Shown here piece by piece: positions 1 through 11,400 of a stretch of 64,000 nt of DNA; position 1 is the stretch's first letter; each line of letters begins with the position of its first letter. Position numbers and translations under genes: made by a program. Location of the stretch: the NCBI GenBank assembly GCA_037013495.1, contig CM072810.1:107208398-107272397 (forward strand), read 5' to 3'. Below the pieces are notes generated by a model. The model saw only the letters and a program-made list of their open reading frames with translations, was not told where the DNA came from and did not search any database. This stretch comes from Hippophae tibetana. Lineage: Eukaryota; Streptophyta; Magnoliopsida; Rosales; Elaeagnaceae.

Positions 1-105
1 TATAAGCTATATCTATGGCCTCAGTTTTTCAATAACTGAGGTCATAGGATATGTCTATGGCCTCGGCTTTTCATTAACCGTGACCATAAGGTATGTATAT
101 TTAAA
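1..105. repeat. Two tandem ~50-bp palindromic units, transposon subterminal type
   Basis: Two adjacent units each read roughly 'tctatggcctc(a/g)g...aac(t/c)g(a/t)gg/gaccata'. Each unit is a short inverted repeat around CCTCAG/CTGAGG or CCTCGG/CCGTG. Arrays of such units are typical of the subterminal regions of plant CACTA elements. The window edge cuts the array, so no terminus or target duplication can be seen. Confidence 0.3.
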
Positions 106-697
106 AAAATACAATTATTAATTACAATATTCAAAATCATATATATTTGTCAGTTAATGGGTTCCACTTTTGAACATCAATGCCATTGACAATGCCAATA
201 ATTCTAGTTTTCTGAATGATATTATCTAATTATAAGATCTCTAATAAATATCTGTAACAAAATACAAGTGAGCAATGGTGTTTGTACAAATGAAAAGCAC
301 ACCAAAAGACCAAATTTTTATAATTAGTAATTATCTTTACAATATGTGCTTCCATTAAACAAGACATACTCAAAATTTTTACCTACCCACATTATTACAT
401 CGACATAATAGAAACAACCTGAAAAAAGAAAGCTGCAAGTCAGAGAATTCCTTGAAGTATAATGTTTACAATATGCTTGGTTATATACACACATCAAAAT
501 ATTTAACGACAATGTTAGAAAGTGCTAAAATTTCCAAAATATTTAAACAAATTTTCTTCAAAAAATCACTATAGCCAAATTATAACCAGATTTGTGTAAC
601 ATAAAATCAAATTCAGAATTCATAAGCTTATAAATATGTCATTGGAAAAAAAATCACTCGTAACAAAAACAGAAGCCAATGAAATTCTAGTAAGTAC
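106..697. other. AT-rich stretch with no recognised gene
   Basis: Low-complexity AT-rich sequence. The short ORFs here have no recognisable motif. Confidence 0.5.
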
Positions 698-793
698 CTC
701 TAGATCAACTGTCAATGATGAGTTGTTATTCCAAACAAGAGCACCAGAATTGGTAGTAAATAAGGAGGAATTATACGCACTTGAAGGGCGATA
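698..793 (-). pseudogene. Catalase N-terminal exon remnant
   Basis: Read on the minus strand, this stretch encodes YRPSSAYNSS then LFTTNSGALVWNNNSSLTV, the highly conserved N-terminal arm of plant peroxisomal catalase (H2O2 to water and oxygen). It is bounded by an AG acceptor (794-795) and a GT donor (697-696), so it looks like one whole exon. Directly after SSLTV one base is missing. With that base counted, the family's Gly-Ser-Arg-Gly would follow up to the donor; as it stands the frame is broken and reads Asp-Leu-Glu. I found no other catalase exon in the window: no haem-pocket His/Asn segments and no start exon. This is a relic of a catalase gene or a captured exon, not a functional gene. 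Confidence 0.75.
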
Positions 794-2205
794 CTAATCA
801 AATAAAAACAAGATAAGATGTTAAGCAAGAAAACCAAAAAAATCAATCATTAGCTACCCACAATCGAAACACCCAATCTAATTGTGGATGTATAACAATA
901 AGACTTTTTTTGCTCAATATAAAAAAATGAAAAGAAACAAAAAAATCATTTTATTCTCTTGATTTCGAAATACTTGTCGTGAGAAAAAATCCAATTTTTT
1001 TTAATCTTGTTAGATTTTTTTTTTCATTTTATAGTGATTTATCACCAACCAAACTTAATAGTAATTAACACCAAAAGCATGCGAAGAAATGAAATCAAGT
1101 ACCAAAACTGAAAACATTAATTTCAATTAACCATAGAGTCAATTTGATTGAAAGAGAAGCTAAACCAAATCTAGATTCATGCTTTCCTAAACTTTAGAGC
1201 AAAACCACCATGAACATGGACAACACCCATGGATTAAATAAAAGGTCATATTATAATATTAGCAAAGAATATCTCAAAATTAGTGTTACTTCAATAATTT
1301 CCTATAACAATTTTAAATTTTAAATAGTTTTAAACATATATATAACCAAAAGATATGTCAAGTTATCTCATTCTATTTCTTAATCTTCCTTTTTCTCTTT
1401 TACTTACTGCATATTATACAATAACTACTTCTAAATCCTGAATCTAAAACATCATATCAACCAGTCAATGCCCAATTGCTCATAATTGGCTTCATTAAGA
1501 GAGCTGAAATGAACAATTAAGAACACTACACACTTATGCAGCTACAACTATTCAAATCTAAATCAACTTTGTACACAAGTTAACGTCAAATCTCCAGTTT
1601 AATTACAAAAAACAAACATACACGTTGAACCAAAAAGAGCACAAAACAATTAAAGCAAATCTGAATCAGGCAAACAAAAAGTTGAATAAAATAGTTCAAT
1701 ATACGATTACAATTTACTAATATACAATTAAAACAATTAAACAATATATGATAGTCCAACAGTTCAATATTTACGCATATACTAGAATCAAGCAAACAAG
1801 AAGTTGAATAAAGGAGCTGAAACAAACATTGACCTTCCTTCATAGACTTTACCATTGGCTCTTTTACCAATTTTGGACCCAATGAACAATATTTTAGGGT
1901 CAACCAACAAGCTCTCGTCGATCGTCAATTAATACGCTATAACAAAACCATTATGTGAAACTGTATTGGTTTCCTCTTGAACATGCCTCTCTTCTTCTTC
2001 TTCCTAAAAAATCCCAGCTCGATTATTCATAAGAGACACAATAAATATTCAACAACAATATTCTCAATCAATTCATTTTCCAATATCGACATGCAACTTC
2101 AACGAGTCTTTGGAAGAAAGAGAGGGTAAAAATGACAAACCCTAAATTGAAAATTGAGAAGAGTGACAAACCTAAATCTGAATGCAGTTAGAGCTGAGAA
2201 ACCAG
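794..2205. other. Gene-free AT-rich stretch
   Basis: No coding motifs, tRNA or clear terminal repeats seen. It may include intron sequence of the decayed catalase gene on its left. Confidence 0.45.
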
Positions 2206-3998
2206 TGATGAGTGCTCAAAAAACACTAAAATTACCATGATTTTATGCACATTAATTGATTAAAAATATATATATTTATATGTTTTATCATATATTTATA
2301 TAAATTTGTTTTTTTCAGAATCACAGGGATTTTTATTATTTTTCAGATATTTTTGCCTAAAAATGTAACTTAAAGACTCAAAAAAGAATACTGGAAGCAA
2401 TACATCACAAATATATTAATAAATAAATGGGGAAAGGTCAACAAATATGGACAAAATGGGTCAAAATGGTCAAAAAGATAAAAAATGTCAAAAAGGAAAA
2501 AATCGCGCCGCCTAGCCACGCGCGCAGCACGCCCGTCCGCGTGCATCAGTGTGCGCCTTGCTCCAGATCCGTACGCGCCGCTGCCATTTCGCCCCATTTT
2601 TGCGCACAACCGCCCCCATGATGTCATCAATGACCTCAGCAATTACACTCCGCGTTTTCATAATTTTTTAACATTTTTTCACTCACTTTTTCTCCCCATC
2701 GTCACCTATAAATACCCTCATTCTCTTCACTTCTAAATACACCTAGAAACACACTTCTCTCTTCTTTCTTTCTCTCCATTTCTTAGTTTTTAGTTTTTCT
2801 TAGTTAATTTCTCTTAGTTTTAGAGTTCTTCCCCTTTTTGGGAAGAACTAGTTATGTTTTTGTAATTTATTAGCTTTTTGATTCAATAAATGGGAGTGCA
2901 AATTCCGCTTTGAGGTTTTCCAACATCGGGAATAACATCGAAGTTCTGTAAGGATTTTATTTTCTTTACAATTATTTTTTATGCTTTATTCTTACATGTT
3001 ATATTTAATTTGTCTGGGATTAAATTTAACTCTGCTGGCTGTTAATAAACATGATGTAATAATAACGTTGTTATGCTTACGAAATATTAAATAGGTGAAA
3101 ATCTCTAAAATGAATTGATTTTGTTTTTATTCAAGATTTTATATTAAGAATGTTAGAGAGAAATATATTATTTTTCATTACAAACTTAAACCTAAAAATT
3201 AGATTTTAAGGTTTTGTTATCCGGTCTGATTTAGAGTAATACGCTTTTATTTGTTGGTACAATCGCCCGGTAGTTAGAGTGAAGCTCTATTTCAAAAGTT
3301 TTTATAAGAATTATTATCTGAAAATGTATAGACAACATGTTTTCAGTAGTGGTTTTAAAACTTGAAAGTTAATACTCGGATAACTAAATTCTTAGGTTTA
3401 ATTTGGACACCTTGAATAAAGTTTAAACTGTCTAACCCCACCAAATGTGATATTTAAATGGTTCATTTTCAATCTCTTAGAAAAAGAAATCAATTTAATT
3501 AAGCAAATTAGTTATCAACCTCACACATAGGTGTTAATTGATTTGTTTAGTTAACAAAGAATATCTAACCCCACCAAATGTGGTATTCATATAAAAAAGG
3601 GAGAATCATTAAATATCAATTCATATCTTTAATAACCTAAATAATATGAGCAAGCATAATTAACTTAGTTATTATATCCATAAATACTCCACTATTATAA
3701 AAGATAAAATTTGAATAAATGTTTATTGAATCTATGTTTAATTTTATGTAAGTAGATTAAAAATACAAAACCCCAAAATATCGTGATAGGATGTTTAGGA
3801 TTTAATTTCGTTTTTAAAATTTTGAATAATAAATTAAAAACCACATACATTCCTTCCTTAGATCGACCTTAGGAGTATACTTATCATTTTCTATGAAATG
3901 ATTCGTGCACTTGCGAGAGTTTTACAAATATTAAAACCAAAGTATTGGCAAGAATCGGCGATGTCGGTTTTCGCTACTCAAGTTTTTGGTGAAAAGTT
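2206..3998 (+). mobile_element. LTR and leader fragment of a Ty3/gypsy-type (LARD/Tat-like) element
   Basis: Begins TGATGAGTGCTC, has a GC-rich island (about 2500-2620), a TATA motif at about 2708 (CTATAAATAC) followed by a pyrimidine-rich start region, then a long AT-rich tract. It ends near 3860-3995 with motifs typical of the LTR-leader junction in this group: GTGCACTTGCGAG, then TCAAGTTTTTGG. A 20-bp motif (TCTAACCCCACCAAATGTG...) occurs twice, at 3431 and 3564. No gag or pol follows, so this is a solo or truncated LTR region. Classification rests on recalled motif patterns. Confidence 0.45.
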
Positions 3999-4049
3999 AC
4001 CATGCTTAATTAGAAAAAAAAATATTTAACAATTAAAAAAAATTTCTTT

Positions 4050-5115
4050 TTTTATGCCACGTGTCTCCTTCGATACCAGTTTGCGTTTTCGATATAATTT
4101 TGTCCCCCACGCGTTTTAATTAATTAATTTCTACATACCTATCTGTCCCCCGCGTGTATTAAAATAATATATTTTTAAATGTATTTTTTTTTTATAAATT
4201 TGATGTTATAAATAGGGGATAGTATGAGAGAGTAAAAAAAGTTTTGGAGTTTTGGAGATTATTTTGTTTTGTTCGGTTTTGGACTGCAGAACACGCAGAA
4301 GCCATTTTTTGGCTTTTGTTGTGTTCTACGTGTGCCAAATATTTCTTCTAAGTTGTGTTTTAATTTTCCTTCTTCTTCATCTAATTTTTCTGTATCTGTT
4401 GTAATTTTTATTTTAAATTTATGAAGTAATTTAATTTTTCTAGGGCTGCATTTGATCTAAATTTATGATGCTTTTATTTAAATTATTTTTGAACGTTTTA
4501 TAAGACGTTTGAGTTGTTTATTCTATTTCGTGTTTAATGCTTTTGATTATTTACGAATTTTATCAAATGATCTGTGGCACAAAAATAAACTTGGAAGATG
4601 CATTTTTGTGTATATTGCTCATAAATATAATGACATGTATGATGAAGGATAAGAATATACCCTAATTGTATGTGTGGCCAGTTGAGAACTTAGAACGTAA
4701 TGAATCTTGATGAATTTAATTCTCATAGGAATATAGTGAATTAATTTAACGAGGTGTGTTTGTACGGAGTTCGGAAGAGATGTATGAATAAAATTAGAAG
4801 TTTTCGGTTGACAAATTGAATGTACTAAAAAAATATAAATCAAAAGAAAATAATACGATTTGAGTTGATTAATTTGGTGAAAAATTGCAATCCTATATTT
4901 CTTTTATTTTGTTTTGAAACTCTTTTCTTAGATTTGTTACAATCAACGAGCGTTTTGAATAAAATCAGAGAGAGATAATTTTAGTACTCAACAAACTATA
5001 GTAACAAATCTCCGTGGGAACGATAACTTACTTATCAAATATTATTACTTGTGATCGTGTATGCTTGCACGTTTTTATGTGTTTCAAAAACACACAACAT
5101 TGTTGTAGGGGTTCT
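4050..5115 (+). mobile_element. Second, different gypsy-type LTR and leader fragment
   Basis: Contains a TATA motif (TTATAAATAGGGG near 4209), a T-rich transcribed region and, near 5007-5070, the motif TCTCCGTGGGAACGATA followed by GATCGTGTATGCTTGCACG, which usually lies at the LTR/leader junction of Tat/Athila-like gypsy elements. It ends where the minus-strand copia remnant begins. No coding sequence remains. Exact borders are uncertain. Confidence 0.4.
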
Positions 5116-6240
5116 TGGGTTAAAACCTATTCATCTGATTCATCTTCTGTCAATGGAGGATTAGCTTCTGTCTTATCTTCACTAAATGGATTAATAATTC
5201 TGCTTTCAAATTCCACCTGCTTCGGAGTTTGCTCCACTTACTCTAAAGTGCCATGAATTTTCTCAATTACCTTTCTCAATAAGGCAGATTCATCAAAGGT
5301 AACATCTCTGCTAAAATTATCATTTTCGTTTCAAGGCACCATAGTCAATATCACTTAGAACCAGAAGGGATCCCCAAAAAATAGCTTTCTTGGCTCTTGG
5401 GTCCAACTTTTATTCTGTTACATGGTAGTATGCGATTGAACCAAACACATTTAAGAAATCGTAATCTCTAGCAGGTTTTCAAGACCATACCTCCATAGGT
5501 GTTTTGCCTTCAAAAGTAGACGATGGTAGACGGTTGACGAGATGTCATACATATGTCACACCAAACCTTCTCCAACAAAGCCTTATTCATACGTTTTGCA
5601 ACTTTATTCTGTTGTGGTATTTGTCGAATAGTGAAGTGACGTATTATCCCTTCTTCTTCACAAAGTTTCATAAATGGATCATTTGTGTACTCGGTACCAT
5701 TATCAGACCTCATCCTTCTTCTTCATGAGATACACCCAAACTCTTCTAGAGAATTCATCAACGAAAGGGACATAATAATGTTCCCCAAAAAATAGCTTTC
5801 TTGGTTCTTGTTGGCCATCATACATCAGTACGTATGTAATCCAAAATGTCCTTTGTATTATGAAGAGCAGTGCCAAAACTTACTCTTTTCTACTTCCCTA
5901 ATACATAATGCTCACAAAATTCCAACTTGCCGGTTCTCACCAGCATGTCCCAAATGCATATGCCACAACTTGGTAGTTTTTGAATCTCTTTCTTCCTTTG
6001 AAACTGTTGTTGATGTTATCCCAATAACCGTACTACCAAGGTAGTAGTATAAGTTATTCTTCCGAACACCTTGCATCGCCACAAGTGCCCCAGAAGTAAC
6101 CTCCAATGCCCTATTTTATATGGTCACAATGAAGTCTTTGATTCTAAGAATCCCTCAGCAATGAGATTCTTCTTCATATCTGGAACATAATGAATATCTG
6201 CCAAGGCCCTGATTGAACCATCTTATTCTTCAAACGAAAT
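5116..6240 (-). mobile_element. Scrambled Ty1/copia pol remnant, same family as the 28.9-34 kb element
   Basis: Minus-strand pieces match the copia element at 28932-33984 almost residue for residue: the segment before the integrase ([20 protein letters not shown] at about 6106-6040), the second integrase Asp motif ([13 protein letters not shown] at about 5710), the region of the catalytic Glu (PQQNKVAKRMN), the integrase C-terminal part and the linker before reverse transcriptase. Sequence between the first two pieces is deleted, and frameshifts and stops are frequent. A short segment encoding AKKAIFLG-type residues appears twice (about 5390 and 5795). No LTR is attached. Confidence 0.8.
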
Positions 6241-6689
6241 TTATCAATCCCCAAATTATAACTAATTGGACAAAATTAAGCTAATCAATTACCCTTATAA
6301 AAGAGAATAAAATTTACAAATTTTAGTATGTTTTTTACAAATAGTAAATAAAAGATTTATTTATAATCTCAAATCCAACATCTACTTTAATTCGTAAACA
6401 ATGTGAGACTTTTTTAATTTATTTATTATAGAGCTATTATAACAATCCGATACAATTTTTCAATTGTATTTAGTTTTTCAGTTTCTTTGAATGCTCATAA
6501 TATCTTATCAAGTGTCATGTTGTAACGTCTTGTATTTTAAGTTTTAACAACTATTTATATATTATAACAAATCAACATCCATAAATAATTACCATTTTTT
6601 GTATTAAATATTTAAGATAAGAGTTACTTTAAGATGATTTTATTTTGATATATCTTTATATATGATTATATTGGTTGATCAATATGCAG
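6241..6689. other. AT-rich sequence upstream of the PGG exon, probably intron
   Basis: Ends in a good 3' splice site (TCAATATGCAG, 6679-6689). No upstream ankyrin exon was found between the copia remnant and this acceptor. Confidence 0.5.
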
Positions 6690-7481
6690 ACAGTAAAATT
6701 CTTGCTTGCCAACACTAGAATTGAAGTGAATGCTGTAAATGCAAATGGGTTCACAGCCTTAGACATTTTGGTACAAAGTCAAAGAGACATAAGAGACTTT
6801 GAAATTTCAGAGAACCTTCGACCTTACGGGGCTTTAAGAACCAATGAAACTCCTTCATTAATTGCAAACAGAGCTCAACCTATAGACAACAAGTGCTTGC
6901 CTTTTGCTACAAATTATAACAATGGTATGACCAATATACCCCCACAAAAAAAATTCCCAAATGGTCACAAAAACTCAAACCAAAATTGGCTCACAAGAAA
7001 AAGAGATACATTAATGGTTGTTGCTTCTTTAATTGCATCAATGGCTTTTGAAGCTGGACTTAATCCTCCTGGTGGTGTTTACCAAGATGGGTCTGATGGA
7101 AATAATGGCACACAAAAGTATGAAATTGGAAAATCAATAATCGCTTACGAAGACAATGACAGATACGCCCAATACATTTATTCAAACACAATTGGATTTG
7201 TTTCTGCTTTGAGTATAATTGTGTTACTTGTTACTGGATTACCTTGTCAACGTAGATTATTTATGTGGATTTTGACAGTAATTGTGTGGATTATGACAGT
7301 AATTGTGTGGATTGAGATATTCACACCAACTGAACATGTTAATTTAGCCAAACGTGTCGTTTCATATGGAGTTGTTGCTTGGGCTGGTGTAATGATTCTT
7401 CTTCTCGTATTGCACACGGTTCGTGTTATGACTAATTTGTACAGAATGTTCCACACATCTACAGGGAAAGAAATATCATGA
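6690..7481 (+). pseudogene. Last exon of an ankyrin-repeat PGG-domain membrane protein, 5' part missing
   Basis: The exon opens after an AG acceptor at 6688-6689 with one ankyrin-repeat remainder (TVKFLLANTRIEVNAVNANG, FTALDIL). A polar linker follows, then the PGG domain: KRDTLMVVASLIASMAFEAG, the signature NPPGG, and three further hydrophobic segments before the stop (TGA, 7479-7481). It belongs to the plant ACD6/ITN1/BDA1-like family, membrane proteins linked to immunity and stress. Those proteins normally have several ankyrin repeats encoded by an upstream exon, which is absent here; that position is occupied by transposon debris. The exon itself has no stop or frameshift in 263 codons, so loss may be recent, or the first exon may lie beyond the window. 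A 21-bp tandem duplication lengthens one transmembrane segment. Confidence 0.75.
7273..7314 (+). repeat. 21-bp tandem duplication inside the PGG exon
   Basis: The unit TGACAGTAATTGTGTGGATT plus one base occurs twice in tandem (7273-7293, 7294-7314). It doubles the residues (L/M)TVIVWI inside a transmembrane segment without breaking the frame. Confidence 0.9.
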
Positions 7482-8491
7482 CCATTTTCTTCATTGACAT
7501 ACAAGCTAGCTAGCTAGCTAGGTTTTAGTTAAGGTGAATAATTTTTAGTGTCATTTTGTTTATTTCTTTTATAAATTTGTATACACTTTTAATTGTTTGT
7601 TTTCTTGAATCGAATAAGAATAATAATTATTTGATATTATTTAAATAAATGATACACGATATTAATCATTTAAAATATATTAATTATATAGTAAATGTAG
7701 AAATTATTTAACATATGGTATATAATGATGAATCAATTTATAGAAGCGTAAGTATCAAAACATTATTTAAGTAAACAACTTAGATCACCTTTTTGTATAT
7801 AAGATTCCAAACAACTTATATATAACGAAATATAAAACTATATTTTGTAATATATTTTAACAGTTTATATAAAACGTTTGTTAATATAATATTGACACAT
7901 GTTTAATAAATATTATATATACTCCTTAAAGATATAAATAAAAAAAAGTGTTTATTATTAACATGCTATACTTATCTTAAAATCTTTAAAAGTCAACACA
8001 TAATATCAATCAATAAAATTTAACGAAAAACTTATTATTATTATTATATTTGATTTATTATCTATAACTTAAAAATTAAAATAGAATAAATATATATATT
8101 TTATAATAATACCCTTATCTACACGCAAATCACACGATTTAATATATTTTTTAAGTTTAATTTCAAATTCATCTTAAATTTTAAATAATATTTGTAAAAA
8201 TTAGAAAGTAAGGTACAAAATGTGTACAAAATTTTCGTACTTTTTGCTACCAGTGTAGGAAATACAACTCGAAGTCCGTGATCCACGATTTATATATATA
8301 TATATATAAATCAGTATCCTCTTTCTTAATAATTAATATATCATAACTTAAGTATCATTTTTTGGCCTTACTAGCTACGAAGGTGGATCTTTGAAATAAT
8401 AATAAATAAATAAAACAAAGAGCCAGCACCCTAAACACGGTTGCAGAAATCGCAGAAAATAGTAATTACATGGAAAACAAAGATTAAGAGA
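7482..8491. other. Intergenic, with putative MATE promoter
   Basis: Just after the PGG stop lies a short (GCTA)n run (7504-7521). The rest is AT-rich. A (TA)n tract at 8290-8308 lies about 185 bp before the MATE start codon and could act as a TATA-like region. No other gene seen. Confidence 0.4.
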
Positions 8492-11400
8492 ATGGAAAAA
8501 AGTTTAATGATAAAAGAGAGAGGGGATGATCGAAGACTTGGTTCCTATGGTGCAAATGAAAGATGGGTTTTGGTCGTTGTTGATGAAGTGAAGAGATTGA
8601 TTGGTCTAGCAGGACCTATGGTGGCTGTGAATTTGTCTCAGTATTTTTTACAAATCATTTCAATAATGATTGTTGGTCATTTGGGTAAACTCTATCTCTC
8701 TGCCACCGCTATCGCCATTTCTTTCTGTGCTGTCACTGGCTTCAGTCTTCTGGTACGTTTTCTATTCTTCTTGTGATGTTTTAACATAGAAAATACAAAT
8801 ATATTGACTGCCATTTTAAATTTGGCATTTTTTTTTGTTTATGATGAATTAAGCTACTTATTTTTATATAATTGAAACCAATAACTTTAAATCTTTTATA
8901 TATTAATTTAAATAAATTTTATATCCTGTTGATGAAATGAAGAAAATGCCCTATAAGGCTTTCAATATCAAAGTGAGAGATGGGCCAAAAGAAGGAGTCC
9001 AATAGCAATAGCCGAACACATTATGTTAAAGAACATGATATCCAGCTGGTGACAACCAACACACCAGCTGGAAGCAGCCACCAAGTTGTTGGTGGAGAAT
9101 GATAGGCTGTCCAAGAACATGTCTCTCCATAATTTAGTTTATTTTTAATTATTACAATTTTGCTTTTCTTTTGTATAAATAGGTTGTAAACATTCGTTTA
9201 TTCATCATCAATAAATCCAATTCTTACATGGTATCAGAGCTTAGGAAACAATTCCCAGAAAAATCAGCTCATAGAAATTTTTTCCAATTTTTCCTCAATC
9301 TGTTTTTTTTCCAAAACCAATTTCGATTCCCAAAATAATTTCAATTTCATCCCAGCATATTATTCAGAAAAATCCGAGCAATCTGCAATTAAAATCAAGC
9401 CAAAATACCTCTCCACGCGCTCACACGCGCCTTTTTTAATCTCGCCGGCGTTCCACGCGCCTCGTCGGAGACGCACGCTCCAACACGCGCCAACTGCTGA
9501 AGAAGACGACTCCAACGGCACGTCGTCGCTCGCCCGCTGAAACAAACGACACGTCGTTCGCTCGGCGTTGAAATAAACAACGCGTCGTTTACTCGGTTTG
9601 GTCCTCGGTCCGGTCCGGTCCGGTTCGGTCTTCATCCGGTTCAGTGCTTCACCGTTGCAGCCGCCGTTCCAGCCACTCCAGACGTCGATTCACCCACTTT
9701 CCGACCGGTTCTGCGGCTGAAATTTCTGATTCTGTAATCCTTGACTCATTTTCTATAAGATAAAGCATATTTCAGTCCATTATTTATTTCATAAATAGTC
9801 ATTATTGTCTAAAACACATTTAAACCCATCCCGTTCTTTCAAATTTATTCAACCAAAAATGTCTATGAATACCAATACCAACCCTACTTTACCAAAATGG
9901 TATGATGATCCTAGCCATTCATTATATCTACACCACTCAGACTAACCAGACATGGTTTTTGTAGCTCAATCCTTAAACCAAGAAAACTATCACATTTGGA
10001 GTCACGCAATGCTCATGGCTCTAATAACCAAAAACAAAGAAGGATTCATTGACGGCACAATCAAAAGGCCATCAACAAACCTTGAAGCAGAAATCAAACA
10101 ATGGACTCGCTGCAATATTCTTGTCAAAGGATGGATCCTCAACACCATATCACCCAAAATTGCAGAAAGTGTCATGTATAGTGATACTGCATATGAGCTA
10201 TGGGAAGAATTAAAGGAACGCTTTTCGCACACCAACAACGTGCACCTATTCCACATTGAACAAGAGATCCATGATTGCATGCAAGAAGGTGTGAGCATTG
10301 GAGAATACTATACCAAATTGAAAAGTTTATGGGATAGTCGTGATGCACTATGTCCTCTTCCACACTGTGGAGGAAATGCCGGAAGGAAATTACAAGAATA
10401 TCAACAAAAGCAGCGAACCATAAAGTTTCTCATGGGCCTTAATACGGTTTACACATCAGCACGCGGACAAATCTTGCTCATGGAACCATTACCTACAGTA
10501 AATAAGGTATATTCACTTATTGTTTAAGATGAAAAGCAAAGAGCTGTCTCCACTCAAAGCATAGGAAGGATGCCAGAAGCTGCCGCACTTGTTGCCAGAG
10601 ATAATCGTCTACAATATCCTCAGAAAAATTACCCACCAAGGAACTCACATCTCAAGTGCAATAAATGCAACAATATAGGCCATAATTCTGAGAATTGCCG
10701 AAGTCACCTCAAATGTGATTTTTGTAGTCTCAATGGACACATTTTTGAAAACTGCCGAAAGCGTCTCAAATGTAATTTCTGTGGTTTAAATGGACATGAC
10801 ATCAACATGTGTCGGAAGAAAGGAGTAATTCAAGATAAGAGAAACACAAGTTATGGCTTCCCTTCCAAAGCTCATCATACTGACTTTCAAGAAAGCTGCT
10901 CCGACACAAAGACACCATCCCACAATCTTACATCTGCCCAATATCAAGAGCTCCTTACACTTCTCAATCAATCCAAATCAGGTAGCATGGAAAATCAAGT
11001 GACTACTTCTTCAGGTAACACATTATGTGCAATTGTTTTCCATTCAGAAACTCGTTGAATTTTTGATACAGGGGCAACTGATCACATGGTCTGTTCCCAA
11101 AACCTTATGAGCTCCAGCATTCCAGTCACTAATCGGCATGTGCATTTACCTGATCATTCTCTTACCCGTGTCACACATATTGGCACTGTGCATTTTTCAA
11201 ATAATTTCATATTCCATAATGTCTTGTGTGTTCCCTCCTTCAAATTAAACTTAGTTTCAGTAGCCAAACTAACTCAAACCTCATTTTTCCATGTCATCTT
11301 CACTAATAGTATGTGCTTTGTTCAGGACAAATGTTCAGGAAAGACGATTGGGATGGGAACTGAGAAAGCAGGACTCTACTACCTGATTATTTCTGAAAAG

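Noticed and set aside
2370-2736. Overlapping ORFs on both strands around the GC island at 2.5 kb
   Set aside because: Same reason: a GC-rich island within an LTR-like region, with no recognisable protein features.
9360-9635. Minus-strand open frames of 61-91 codons in the copia leader
   Set aside because: They lie in a GC-rich untranslated leader, overlap each other in different frames and show no motif; stop codons are scarce only because of base composition.
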